Assembly (NCBI GenBank): GCA_947446025.1
Contig: CANFEY010000001.1
Span: forward strand, 1-64,000
Reading direction: 5' to 3'
DNA from: Bryobacterales bacterium
GTDB taxonomy: Bacteria; Acidobacteriota; Terriglobia; Bryobacterales; Bryobacteraceae
DNA: 64,000 nucleotides
Shown here: in pieces, positions 25,631-34,333 of the stretch
How positions within the stretch are numbered: the first letter of the stretch is position 1
How the letters are laid out: each line of letters opens with the position of its first letter
Program-made: the position numbers and the translations under genes
Notes under the pieces: model-generated
Seen by the model: the letters and a program-made list of their open reading frames with translations, nothing else
Database searches by the model: none
Told to the model about the DNA's origin: nothing

Positions 25631-26446
25631 CTGGAACAACTCGGCACCCGCTGGGTGGTGTTCACCGGAGGCGAGCCGCTGATGCACTCCAATCTCTTCG
25701 CACTGTGCCAGCCACTGCGAGCGCGTGGAATCGAGGTAAGCATCCTTTCCACAGGTCTGCTCTTCGAACGATACGCAGCGCAAATCGCCGAACATGTGGA
25801 CAGCGCCATCGTGTCCTTGGATGGTCCGCCCGAGTTGCACGATGCTATCCGGCACACGCCCGGCGGCTTCGATCGCATCGCGCGGGGTGTTGCCGCGATC
25901 CATGCGGTATGCCCTGAATTCGCCATCGCAGCGCGAACTGTCGTCCAACGCCGCAACCACCGCGCACTCACGGAAACTGCGGCTGCGGCGCAAGCGCTCG
26001 GGCTCGCGTCCATTTCCTACCTGGCAGCCGACCTCACCTCCACCGCCTTCAATCGCGCCCAGCCGTGGCCCATCCTCCGGCAGAACGAAATTGCCCTGGC
26101 CGCGTCGGACCTCGCGGCGCTCGATAGCCAGCTGGAAGCAGTGGCCGCGAATCCCTTTGTTGTCGATAGTCCCGCGCACCTCGCACGCATCGCGCAACAC
26201 TTCCGCGCCCACCTGGGTTTGACGGCTTATACCTCTCCGCGCTGCAACGCCCCGTGGGTTTCCGCGTTGATGACGGCTGATGGGCAAGTGCAACCGTGCT
26301 TCTTCCATCCGAGTGTTGGGCGCTCGAGCATGCCCCTGACGCAAGTGGTAACTTCGCCGCAAGCTGTCGCGTTCCGGGAAGCCTTAGACGTCGCCACCGA
26401 CCCAACCTGCCAGCGTTGCGTCTGCTCGCTCTACCTTAGTCCGTGA
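25610..26446 (+). pseudogene. Radical SAM protein lacking its N-terminal [4Fe-4S] motif
   Basis: About 278 codons, open from a TTG at 25610, after an in-frame TAA at 25598. Homology begins at VVFTGGEPLMHS, the second conserved block of radical SAM enzymes, and continues through SLDGPPELHDAIR to C-terminal Cys residues CNAPW, PCFF and CQRCVC, which resemble a SPASM-type cluster region. The essential CxxxCxxC SAM-cluster motif, expected about 30-40 residues earlier, is missing, so the remaining product cannot be a functional radical SAM enzyme. The 3' end overlaps lpxI by 11 bases. Confidence 0.72.
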
Positions 26447-27248
26447 GCAGAGCCGCGATCACCGCGATGCCCGCCGCGTTGGCGAGCGTGATCAGATGGT
26501 CCCGATCCAGCAGCAGAGTCCTGCCCGCATCGATGGCCAGCGCCGTGGTTCCCGTCTCACGCATGACGTCGATCGTCTGCGGCCCAACCACAGGCACATC
26601 GAACAACAAGTGTCCCCGTCGGCGTGAGCCTTTGATCAGGCGTAGCGGCTTGCCCTCTACTAATGACGCAGCGCGGCGCAGCATAGCGTCTGTGCCCTCC
26701 ATCGCCTCCACGGCCACCACCGCGCGCTCGGCAACTGCGACGCTCTGGCCCACGTCGTGCATCGAGAGCGCACCAGCGATGCGCCGGCCATAGGCGATGT
26801 CGCGCTCTTCATCGGAGGTCGGCTTGCGTTTGGTGAGTACGCCCTCGGGTGCGAGCAGGTCCTTCAACAGCAGCGTGGAATCCGCGAGCGTGATGCCTTC
26901 GTCGGCCAGGACCTTCGCCACCCCGCCAATCAACGCGTCGGTGTTCTTTGCTTCCAGCGACATCAGCAACTTCGCCAAGCGCCAATCCGGCACGATGGAG
27001 GAAAAGATGCTAACGTGCTTCACCTGACCGCACATCATCAGTTGCGAGACGCCTTCCTTCTTGCAGATGTCGATGAGCTTGCTCAGCGCGCCGAGCGAGA
27101 TCCAATAGCAGCTCGACGCCAACTGCTCGATTTCGGGTGAGGCTTCTTCCTTGATGCCGATGGCGACCACGTCCATTCCGGCCTTGCGCGCGGCTTCCAG
27201 CGCCAACACCGGAAACCGGCCATTGCCAGCGATCATGCCCAGTTTCAT
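26436..27248 (-). CDS. lpxI: UDP-2,3-diacylglucosamine pyrophosphatase LpxI
   Basis: 270 residues of the LpxI (DUF1009) family: N-terminal GMIAGNGRFPVLALEAARKAG, central KRKPTSDEERDIAYGRR, and C-terminal GSRRRGHLLFDVPVVGPQTI. It makes lipid X from UDP-diacylglucosamine, replacing LpxH. Placement directly after lpxA, with a four-base overlap, supports the assignment. The 3' end runs into the convergent radical SAM remnant. Confidence 0.93.
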   Translation of the reverse strand: MKLGMIAGNGRFPVLALEAARKAGMDVVAIGIKEEASPEIEQLASSCYWISLGALSKLIDICKKEGVSQLMMCGQVKHVSIFSSIVPDWRLAKLLMSLEAKNTDALIGGVAKVLADEGITLADSTLLLKDLLAPEGVLTKRKPTSDEERDIAYGRRIAGALSMHDVGQSVAVAERAVVAVEAMEGTDAMLRRAASLVEGKPLRLIKGSRRRGHLLFDVPVVGPQTIDVMRETGTTALAIDAGRTLLLDRDHLITLANAAGIAVIAALLTD

Positions 27249-28021
27249 TTGATGAACCCGCGCTCGGATGTGCTGATGAAGTCGAGCAACTCTTCGAGTT
27301 CCGGCGTCGAGGGGATCTCTTCGCGGATCTTCGCCACTGCTTGCGAGGTGTTCAACTTCGCCCGCGTCATCAGGCGGAATGCCTTGTGCAGAGCCTCAAT
27401 GTTCGCGGTGCCGAAGCCGCGCCGCTCCAGCCCCGTGGCGTTCGCGGAGAACGTCTTGACGTCGCGCGGACTTACCGTGGTGGAGAACGGCAGCACGTCC
27501 TGCGTAATCACGCTGTAGCCGCCGATGATGCAGTGGCGTCCGATGCGGCAGAACTGATGCACCGCGCTGCCCGCGCTCACCACCGCCCAATCGCCTACGG
27601 TCACGTGGCCGCCCAGTGTGGCACCGTGCCCGATCACCGTATGGTTGCCCACATGCGTATCGTGCGCCACGTGAGTATACGCCATCAGCAGGTTTTCATC
27701 GCCGATGGAGGTGAGCATCCCGCCCCCCTCCGTGCCGCGGTGAATTGCCACGAACTCGCGGATCTGGTTGCGATTCCCAATGCTCGTGCGGGAACGCTCC
27801 CCCTTGTACTTCAAGTCCTGCGGAGCAGCCCCGATGGTGGAGTACGGAAAGAACACGTTGTCCTCGCCGATCTCGAGCGGGCCTTCCAGGTAAACGTTTG
27901 CCTTCAAGTGCGTGCGCGGGCCGATGGATACGTCCGCGCCGATCACGCAGAAAGGTCCGATTTCGGCGGAGGGATCGATCACCGCCGCCGCGTCTACAAT
28001 CGCGCTGGGATGGATCGCCAT
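27245..28021 (-). CDS. lpxA: UDP-N-acetylglucosamine acyltransferase
   Basis: 258 residues, close to E. coli LpxA (262). Left-handed beta-helix hexapeptide repeats run through residues about 10-190 with the LpxA blocks IHRGTEGG, YTHVAHDTHVGNHTVIGHG (catalytic His) and GGYSVITQDVLPF, followed by the C-terminal helical domain (LNTSQAVAKI). Catalyses the first step of lipid A synthesis using acyl-ACP. Located between fabZ and lpxI in one minus-strand operon. Confidence 0.96.
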   Translation of the reverse strand: MAIHPSAIVDAAAVIDPSAEIGPFCVIGADVSIGPRTHLKANVYLEGPLEIGEDNVFFPYSTIGAAPQDLKYKGERSRTSIGNRNQIREFVAIHRGTEGGGMLTSIGDENLLMAYTHVAHDTHVGNHTVIGHGATLGGHVTVGDWAVVSAGSAVHQFCRIGRHCIIGGYSVITQDVLPFSTTVSPRDVKTFSANATGLERRGFGTANIEALHKAFRLMTRAKLNTSQAVAKIREEIPSTPELEELLDFISTSERGFIK

Positions 28022-28022
28022 C

Positions 28023-28463
28023 TTAGGCGGGCCGGTCCTGCAGGATGCACATACAGGTGGCCTCGGCCACGATCTCGCCGTCCACTTTCGCCACGCCCGA
28101 CATCTTCGCCAGGATCGACTTGCGCTTGATCAGCGTCATCTCGATCACCAACTGGTCGCCGGGGCGCACCGGCTTGCGGAATTTCGCCCCTTCCACTGAA
28201 GCCAGCAGCACCAGCTTGGTGGCGCGGTCCGGAATGGTGCTGAGCACTTGCACGCCCGCCACTTGCGCCATCGCTTCAATTATCAGCACCCCCGGCATCA
28301 CCGGGAAATCGGGGAAGTGGCCGTCAAAGAACGGCTCATTGGAGGTGACGTTCTTGATCCCAATAATGTGGGTGTCGTCCATCTCCGTGATGCGGTCCAC
28401 CAGCAGCATCGGGTAGCGGTGGGGCAGAATCTTGCGGATTTCGTCGGTATTCAGAACAGGCAT
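28023..28463 (-). CDS. fabZ: (3R)-hydroxyacyl-ACP dehydratase
   Basis: 146 residues of the hot-dog fold. Catalytic His in FFDGHFPDFPVMPG and Glu in LIIEAMAQ, plus the N-terminal ILPHRYPMLLVDR block, define FabZ. It dehydrates beta-hydroxyacyl-ACP, competing with LpxA for the same acyl-ACP pool, hence the conserved fabZ-lpxA order. One base separates it from lpxA. TGTTACAAT lies 11 bases before ATG 28463. Confidence 0.96.
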   Translation of the reverse strand: MPVLNTDEIRKILPHRYPMLLVDRITEMDDTHIIGIKNVTSNEPFFDGHFPDFPVMPGVLIIEAMAQVAGVQVLSTIPDRATKLVLLASVEGAKFRKPVRPGDQLVIEMTLIKRKSILAKMSGVAKVDGEIVAEATCMCILQDRPA

Positions 28464-28474
28464 GCAGTCCGACT

Positions 28475-28483
28475 ATTGTAACA
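28475..28483 (-). promoter_or_regulatory. Extended -10 element of the fabZ-lpxA-lpxI operon
   Basis: TGTTACAAT on the minus strand, 11 bases before ATG 28463. On the plus strand a weaker TACTAT (28490-28495) stands 12 bases before the lptC-lptA start, so the two LPS operons share a 44-base divergent region. Confidence 0.5.
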
Positions 28484-28507
28484 AGCGGTTACTATAGAGA
28501 TACGTCT

Positions 28508-30718
28508 ATGCGCCGTCTTCGCTGGCTGTTGCCGGTGGCTATCATCGCGATCCTGGGAACCGTGGGCGTAGTGTATGTGCGGCAGATGGCGCTGCAATCC
28601 CAGAACGCGCCGCAGAGGCCCACGCTGCTCAGCGACGGAATTCAGGGCGAGGCGCAGGACTGGTGCTACGAACAATCCCAGGGCGCCAATCCGAAAGTCG
28701 AGATCTGCGCCTCCAGGATGGTCCGGACCGGGGAAAAGATTGAGATGCAGGGCGTCAAGCTGCACCTTTTCCACGAAAACGCGACCGAATACGATTTGGT
28801 GACCAGCGACTTCGCGCAGTTCGACCTCACCGAACGCAATTTGTTTTCGCAGGGCAACGTGGAGATAACGCTTGCCGTCCCCGTGGAGGGACCTGCTCCT
28901 GGCCGGCTGCTCAAGATCCATAGCTCCGGCGTCGAGTTTTCCAGTGAGACCGGCGAAGCAGCCACCACGCGCCCAGTGCGCTTCGAATTCGACCGCGGCA
29001 GCGGGTCCTCTGTGGGCGCGCACTACAACCCGGCCACCCGCGAACTGCGCATGGATAGCCAGGTGTGGCTGGAATGGCTCGGCAAGACGCCCGAGGCGCA
29101 GGCTATGCACATCGAATCCGGCGAGGCGTTCTACCTGGAGAATCAGTCCAAGGTGGTGTTTAAGCCGTGGACCAAACTCACCCGGGGCGGTCTCCACATG
29201 GAAGGCGCATGGACCGAAGTGCTACTGGAAAACGGCGACATCAAACGTGCCGACACCAATGACGGCCGCGGCACGCAAGTTTCTCCGGGCAAGAAAGTCG
29301 AATTCGGGGCCAAGTCCCTGCACATCCTCTTCGACGAACACATGAACGTGAAGTACGTTCTGGCCGAGCCGCAGGCGTCCCTCATCTCCACGGCAGCCAC
29401 CACGCGAACCACCGTCACCGCAGATCGTCTGGACCTGGACTTTGCCGCCGTAAACAAAGAAAGCCTGCTGACCAAGGTCTCGGCTTCCGGCAAGACGGAA
29501 GTGACTGCTGAGCCCATTGCGCGCCCCGGCGTCCTGACGCCTGAAACGAGGGTCCTCAAGAGCGAGGTGGTCCATATGCTGATGCGACCGGGCGGCGAAG
29601 AGATCGACCGTGTGGAAACCGCCGGTCCCGGCACCCTGGATTTCCTCCCCAACCGCCCGGAGCAGCCCAAACGTAATCTGAAGGGCGACATGATCTGGAT
29701 CTACTACGGTCCCGAAAATCGCATCGAGCACTTCCGCTCCACCAACGCCACCACGCGCACGGAGATGAAGCCGCCCCGCGTCACGGAGAGCAAAGAGATT
29801 CTGGCGTATTTCGATGCGCAGAGCACCCTCACCCGCCTGGAGCAGAACACGGATTTCCGCTACGAAGAAGGCGACCGCCGCGCCAATGCCCGCAAGGCAA
29901 CTTTTGAGCAGGTCAAGGATTTGCTGACGCTGGACGGCGCGGCCAGCACGTCCGATCCCACGGGCAGAGTCAACGCGGACCGCATCACGCTCGATCAGAA
30001 GTCCGGCGACTATCTTGCTGAAGGGAACGTTTCCACCACGCGCCAGCCTTCGCGCAAAGGCGGATCGTCGGCCATGCTCTCCAGCCAGGAAATCATGCAG
30101 GCGACGGCGAAGCGGATGACCTCCACCGAAAAGAACCAGAAGATCCACTACGAAGGCGACGCCCGCGCGTGGCAGGGCGCGAACCGCGTCACTGCGGACC
30201 GCCTGGATATCGACCAGGAAAAACACGTCATGGAAGCGCACGGCAAGGTGGAAACGCAGTTCGTCGATAAGTCCGCCAAGTCCGGCGTGCCGGCGTTCAC
30301 CAGCGTGCGCGCCCAGGACCTGGAGTACTCCACCGAAACCCGCATCGCCCACTACACCGGAGGTACCCACCTGGAGCGGCCCGGCCTTACCGTGAACTCA
30401 AAAGAATTGCGCGCGTTCCTCAAGGACGCCACTTCCGATACATCGCTCGACAAAGCGTTTGCCGATGGCGCTGTGCGGACCGTTATGGTCACCACCGAGC
30501 CGGGCAAACCCAAGTACTCCCGCACGGGTCTTTCCGAACACGCCGAGTATTACGCCGGTGAACAGAAGGTGATTCTCAACGGCGGCCTGGTCAAGGTTGA
30601 TGACAGCGTGAAAGGCAAGAGTGAGGGCACGGAATTGACCTGGTTGGCGAAGGATGATAGTCTGCGGATGGACGGCAATAAGTCCAATCAGGTCCGTACC
30701 GTCATCCCCAAAAAGTGA
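28508..30718 (+). CDS. Fused LptC-LptA LPS transport protein
   Basis: 736 residues. A single N-terminal membrane anchor (about residues 5-25) is followed by an LptC-like region ([11 protein letters not shown]...[27 protein letters not shown]) and then by a long OstA/LptA-type beta-jellyroll region with repeated units such as [31 protein letters not shown] and [21 protein letters not shown]. In E. coli LptC (191 residues) and LptA (185) are separate; here one long polypeptide could build the periplasmic bridge. The next gene, lptB, overlaps its stop by four bases, which supports the assignment. Confidence 0.82.
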   Translation: MRRLRWLLPVAIIAILGTVGVVYVRQMALQSQNAPQRPTLLSDGIQGEAQDWCYEQSQGANPKVEICASRMVRTGEKIEMQGVKLHLFHENATEYDLVTSDFAQFDLTERNLFSQGNVEITLAVPVEGPAPGRLLKIHSSGVEFSSETGEAATTRPVRFEFDRGSGSSVGAHYNPATRELRMDSQVWLEWLGKTPEAQAMHIESGEAFYLENQSKVVFKPWTKLTRGGLHMEGAWTEVLLENGDIKRADTNDGRGTQVSPGKKVEFGAKSLHILFDEHMNVKYVLAEPQASLISTAATTRTTVTADRLDLDFAAVNKESLLTKVSASGKTEVTAEPIARPGVLTPETRVLKSEVVHMLMRPGGEEIDRVETAGPGTLDFLPNRPEQPKRNLKGDMIWIYYGPENRIEHFRSTNATTRTEMKPPRVTESKEILAYFDAQSTLTRLEQNTDFRYEEGDRRANARKATFEQVKDLLTLDGAASTSDPTGRVNADRITLDQKSGDYLAEGNVSTTRQPSRKGGSSAMLSSQEIMQATAKRMTSTEKNQKIHYEGDARAWQGANRVTADRLDIDQEKHVMEAHGKVETQFVDKSAKSGVPAFTSVRAQDLEYSTETRIAHYTGGTHLERPGLTVNSKELRAFLKDATSDTSLDKAFADGAVRTVMVTTEPGKPKYSRTGLSEHAEYYAGEQKVILNGGLVKVDDSVKGKSEGTELTWLAKDDSLRMDGNKSNQVRTVIPKK

Positions 30719-31440
30719 GCATTCTTCAAACCGCGGAGATAGCCAAGGCGTATCGCGGCCGCAAGGTCGTCGATAACGTATCGATCCGCGTTGAACAGGG
30801 CGAGGTTGTAGGACTGCTGGGACCCAACGGTGCCGGGAAGACGACCTCGTTCTACATGATCGTCGGCCTGATTCTGCCCGATTCCGGCAAGGTGATGCTG
30901 GATGGCGATGAGATAACGTCGCTTCCCATGTATCAGCGCGCACGCCGCGGCATCAGCTATCTGCCGCAAGAGGCGTCGGTGTTCCGCAAGCTGACGGTGG
31001 AAGACAACCTCATGGCGATCCTCGAGACGTTGCCGATTTCCAGGCGCGATCGCATGGATCGCATGAATCGCCTGATCGCCCAGCTGGGCTTGGAGCAAGT
31101 TCGCCACAGCAAGGGCTACGTGCTCTCCGGGGGCGAACGGCGGCGCACGGAGATTGCGCGCAGTCTGGTGATTGAGCCCAGTTTCCTATTGCTGGACGAA
31201 CCGTTTTCCGGCATCGACCCCATCCAGGTGATGGAGCTGCAGCGCATCATTCTGGACCTAAAGCAGTCCGGGATCGGAATTCTGGTGACGGATCACAGCG
31301 TGGAGAAAACTCTGGCGGTGACGGACCGGGCCTACATCATCAATGACGGGAAGATCTTCAGAAGCGGAACGCCGGACGAACTGGGTCACGACCCAGAAGC
31401 CCGGCGTGTGTACTTAGGGGAAAACTTTACGCTGGGTTAG
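30715..31440 (+). CDS. lptB: LPS export ABC transporter ATP-binding protein
   Basis: 241 residues, the usual LptB length. Walker [10 protein letters not shown] (36-44), Q-loop [15 protein letters not shown] signature LSGGERRR, Walker [13 protein letters not shown] and switch His in VTDHSVEKT. It powers extraction of LPS from the inner membrane with LptF/LptG, which are not in the window. Starts with GTG overlapping the lptC-lptA stop (GTGA). A hairpin covers its stop codon. Confidence 0.95.
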   Translation: MSILQTAEIAKAYRGRKVVDNVSIRVEQGEVVGLLGPNGAGKTTSFYMIVGLILPDSGKVMLDGDEITSLPMYQRARRGISYLPQEASVFRKLTVEDNLMAILETLPISRRDRMDRMNRLIAQLGLEQVRHSKGYVLSGGERRRTEIARSLVIEPSFLLLDEPFSGIDPIQVMELQRIILDLKQSGIGILVTDHSVEKTLAVTDRAYIINDGKIFRSGTPDELGHDPEARRVYLGENFTLG

Positions 31441-31462
31441 CCCCGTGCGTGAGCTCGGGGCT
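31439..31462. terminator. Hairpin between convergent lptB and the 31465 gene
   Basis: AGCCCCG (31439-31445) pairs with CGGGGCT (31456-31462) around a 10-base loop. It starts in the lptB stop codon and ends two bases before the stop of the opposing gene, the right place for a bidirectional terminator. There is no T-run on either side. Confidence 0.45.
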
Positions 31463-31464
31463 CC

Positions 31465-31917
31465 TTAGGCTGCCGCGCCTGCCGACGCGCGCTCGCCCAT
31501 GGCGTTGGCGAAGTGCGAAATCACCGTGGTCATTTCATCCAGTGCATGCCTCGCCGCGGCGGGCGAGAAGCGTCCCACGGTCTTGAACAAGATCCGCGCG
31601 GAGGTGTAGTTCATCTGGAGCATCCGGTCTTCCACGCGGAACTCCGCGTTGCCGCCGTTTGCGTTTTGAATCAGGTTGGATACCAGCGTAAAGTCGCGTT
31701 CCAAAGATGCGCTCAGTTGATCCAAATCCACCGGACCCGCCTCGCGCAGCATGGCATGTACTTCCAAGAAGCTCATTTGGTTCGCCGCAGCGACCTCGCA
31801 TGCGTAGTCCCGAGTCGTCTTCGCGCTTAGGATCAACAGGCAGGTATAGCGGAACCAATACCCAAACAGCAGCACTGAGCCGAAAATGATGAGTATTGTC
31901 GTGGCTGTCTCGAACAT
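31465..31917 (-). CDS. Membrane-anchored protein of unknown function
   Basis: 150 residues from ATG 31917 (a GTG at 31938 would add seven). One N-terminal membrane helix (about residues 4-26, TTILIIFGSVLLFGYWF) is followed by a soluble, largely helical region and an Ala-rich tail. No recognised domain. Transcribed convergently towards lptB. Base use resembles its neighbours. Confidence 0.6.
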   Translation of the reverse strand: MFETATTILIIFGSVLLFGYWFRYTCLLILSAKTTRDYACEVAAANQMSFLEVHAMLREAGPVDLDQLSASLERDFTLVSNLIQNANGGNAEFRVEDRMLQMNYTSARILFKTVGRFSPAAARHALDEMTTVISHFANAMGERASAGAAA

Positions 31918-32058
31918 TGAGTTTTTTCCCGACCTCACGAACTCTGTAGGAATCCGTGAGCCTTTTCTCTACACGAGCAGAGTAACATCGGATTTATCGG
32001 GGAACAATAGGTCTGTAAGGTGCTAAGGTGGTTTTGCCTAAGGTCCAATAGGACGATA

Positions 32059-32598
32059 CTAGAACAGCATCGCGGAGGGTACTGCGTTTGGGTTCGATTC
32101 GCAGTATTTGCGCCACAGACTGGCGTATGACTCGGTAATGTATTCGGCGGGGGAGTAGCCCAACTTTAGAGCGGTGGTATCAATCCAGTCGGCTGGCCCC
32201 TCCAATTCCAGGAAATTCCCCGCAGGGGTCTCATCTATAGTGATGATGCCGGGCTGGCCAAGGGCGCAGTACGTCGTCCGATACTTCTCGTAGCGAAAGC
32301 CGGGCTGGTACCCGAGCCTCGCAAGGACCAGCTCAAACGCGGCACCATCGGCGACGTCCACCTCGATCTCCTCGCGACTTTTGTGCAGGGTGCGCTGGGC
32401 GGGTCCTTTATAGGTGAGCGTGCCGCGTTCCCCGCGCTTGCGGAGGCGGAGCGCCTGACCCGTGCGGCGCAACTCGCCTGCGCGGTCAAAGAGCTGATCG
32501 GCCTCCAGTTCCCTGGGAGTGCGGAGCTGGTAGCCCAGCGTCTCAATTTGCACGACGACGCCCTCGCGGACCCGTAGTTTGATCTCGATTTCGGTCAT
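32059..32598 (-). CDS. CYTH domain protein (class IV adenylate cyclase / triphosphatase-like)
   Basis: 179 residues beginning TEIEIKLRV, the ExExK motif at the start of CYTH tunnel-fold enzymes. Further charged strands follow: ALRLRKRG, TLTYKGPA, REEIEVDV, RYEKYRTTY, TIDETPAGNFLELEG. Members bind triphosphates and act as inorganic triphosphatase, thiamine triphosphatase or adenylate cyclase, which the sequence does not distinguish. ATG 32598 is chosen because the ExExK motif must be at the N-terminus; an upstream start would add 21 residues. Confidence 0.85.
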   Translation of the reverse strand: MTEIEIKLRVREGVVVQIETLGYQLRTPRELEADQLFDRAGELRRTGQALRLRKRGERGTLTYKGPAQRTLHKSREEIEVDVADGAAFELVLARLGYQPGFRYEKYRTTYCALGQPGIITIDETPAGNFLELEGPADWIDTTALKLGYSPAEYITESYASLWRKYCESNPNAVPSAMLF

Positions 32599-32672
32599 CC
32601 TTGCCGCCTCACCGCTCCCTAGCGGTCGCGATTGCAGCACTGAGCCGCCATGCGTAAGCATGCGGACAAACG

Positions 32673-34220
32673 CTACTGCCGCCCTGCCATGTAGCGCAGC
32701 TCCTGCGCGCTCACCTTGCGGCCCCCGGCAGGCAGATGCACCGGGATGTGGCGCTGGACGTCCAGCTTCAGGCGCTCGATTTGCGCCAGCAGGTTTACCT
32801 GGTAGCCGTTGGGGTTATCCACGGGGGCGGTGGGTTCCACGTTGTTGACGTTGAACTCATCGCCATTGAGCAGGATCTTCTGCTGCGGCAGCCACACGAT
32901 CAGCATGCCATCGTTGTGGGTGCTGCCTTCCAGGTGATAGGTCTCAATGGTGTGGGTACCGTCGGTGAAGACGTTCTTTTCGCCGGCGTACTGCACCTTG
33001 GCCAGGGGCCGGGGCTTGGTCATCTCCAGCTTGTCGGGGATGAGTTTGTGCGGGTTTGCCATGACTTTTTCATAGAGTCCCTTGTTGCTCTGATGAGTCA
33101 CGATGGTGACGCCCGCCGCCACCGCCGCGCGCAGGCCGCCGGTGTGGTCGAAGTGGAAGTGTGTGTTGATCACGTAGCGGATCGGCTTGTTCGGTACCAG
33201 GCGCTTGGCCTCGGCCAGGACCTGTTCGGTTCGATCATCATTGGAGCCGAGTTCCACCAGCATCACGTAGTCCTTGAAATCGGCCACGATGGTGGCATAG
33301 CCGCCGGTGACCAGCCAGAAGCCGCCGCCGAGGTCTTCGCTCAACGGGCCAGCCGGAGCCGCGGGACCCTTCGCAGCGCCGGCTCCACCTGGGCCAGCTC
33401 CACCGGGGGCAGCGCCACCCTTGGCGGCACCCGCGCCTCCAGGTGCTCCCTTGCCCGCCGCCGCAGCAGCCGGGGTCAGGTTCACCGGTTCATTCACGCG
33501 CACGTTGGAGACGCTCAGCTCAAAAATCTTCGGCGTCCACTGCCGCTGCACAATCTTGCTGGGGAACTTTACGCCGTGGAAGTCCTTCCACCCGGTGAAT
33601 TGCGCGTTCCAGCTGATGTCACCCAGGAAATCGTGGCTGATGAGGACCTCCACCTTCTGCACCAGTCCCGCGGCGTCGATGTAGCCGCTGAGTGTGGTCG
33701 GATACGTGGCCTTGCCCTGCCCGCCCGTCATCTCCCAGCTGAGCACCTTCCACTGCTTGCCGCCCTCCAGCTTGGTGGTCAGCTTGGTCTCATGCGACAT
33801 TGCCATCTTCAGAAAACCGACGGGCGTCATCGCGGCTTCCACTTCGGCATTGAAGTTGTTGATTTGCGTGATCTGATTCTGGTTCTGCATGGGGGCGGGA
33901 GTGGTGGTGCCATTGCCGCCGCCGGGAGGATTCGCCCCTTCCCAGCGCACGCGTTTGGTACGGAACGCCTTGGCGTCGAAATCGAAGCCGCGCTCGAAGT
34001 CCGCGTTGTTGTACCAGCGCCAGTAGTCGCCGTTCTGGTTGCGCTGCTGGCCCACGGCTCCGTCGCCGCCTTCGCCCCAGATGGTGAGCGTTTTGACTTC
34101 GGTCAGACCCATGGCCTTCAAGGAATCTTCAATGGCTTTCTGCGCCGGGCTCTGCGCCGCCAGCGTCCAAACCAACGTCAAAGTGGCAACCGCGGCCACT
34201 GCCCATAGCTTCTTCAACAT
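32673..34220 (-). CDS. Secreted metallo-beta-lactamase-fold hydrolase with N-terminal domain and Gly/Ala linker
   Basis: 515 residues from ATG 34220, with Shine-Dalgarno GGAGG five bases upstream. Signal peptide (LWAVAAVATLTLVWTLAAQ), then an outer-membrane-lipoprotein-sorting-like beta domain of about 250 residues. A low-complexity linker of Gly, Ala, Pro and Lys spans about residues 265-310. The C-terminal MBL domain has HFHFDH and GSTHND. The nine-residue-scale repeats GGAGAAKG in the linker are encoded by near-repeats at about 33355-33480. The MBL domain resembles the broad hydrolase group, with no substrate indicated. Confidence 0.8.
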   Translation of the reverse strand: MLKKLWAVAAVATLTLVWTLAAQSPAQKAIEDSLKAMGLTEVKTLTIWGEGGDGAVGQQRNQNGDYWRWYNNADFERGFDFDAKAFRTKRVRWEGANPPGGGNGTTTPAPMQNQNQITQINNFNAEVEAAMTPVGFLKMAMSHETKLTTKLEGGKQWKVLSWEMTGGQGKATYPTTLSGYIDAAGLVQKVEVLISHDFLGDISWNAQFTGWKDFHGVKFPSKIVQRQWTPKIFELSVSNVRVNEPVNLTPAAAAAGKGAPGGAGAAKGGAAPGGAGPGGAGAAKGPAAPAGPLSEDLGGGFWLVTGGYATIVADFKDYVMLVELGSNDDRTEQVLAEAKRLVPNKPIRYVINTHFHFDHTGGLRAAVAAGVTIVTHQSNKGLYEKVMANPHKLIPDKLEMTKPRPLAKVQYAGEKNVFTDGTHTIETYHLEGSTHNDGMLIVWLPQQKILLNGDEFNVNNVEPTAPVDNPNGYQVNLLAQIERLKLDVQRHIPVHLPAGGRKVSAQELRYMAGRQ

Positions 34221-34333
34221 ACTCGCCTCCACAACGGAAAATCGCCCACGGGGCTCGGGAAACAACGATAGAGTATACCACCGGAGCACAGCGGCAGAGG
34301 GTCTCGGCAAGATACCATGGAAGGGAACCACCC

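Noticed and set aside
32736-34208. A 490-residue plus-strand open frame
   Set aside because: Antisense shadow of the secreted MBL-fold gene; no recognisable motif.
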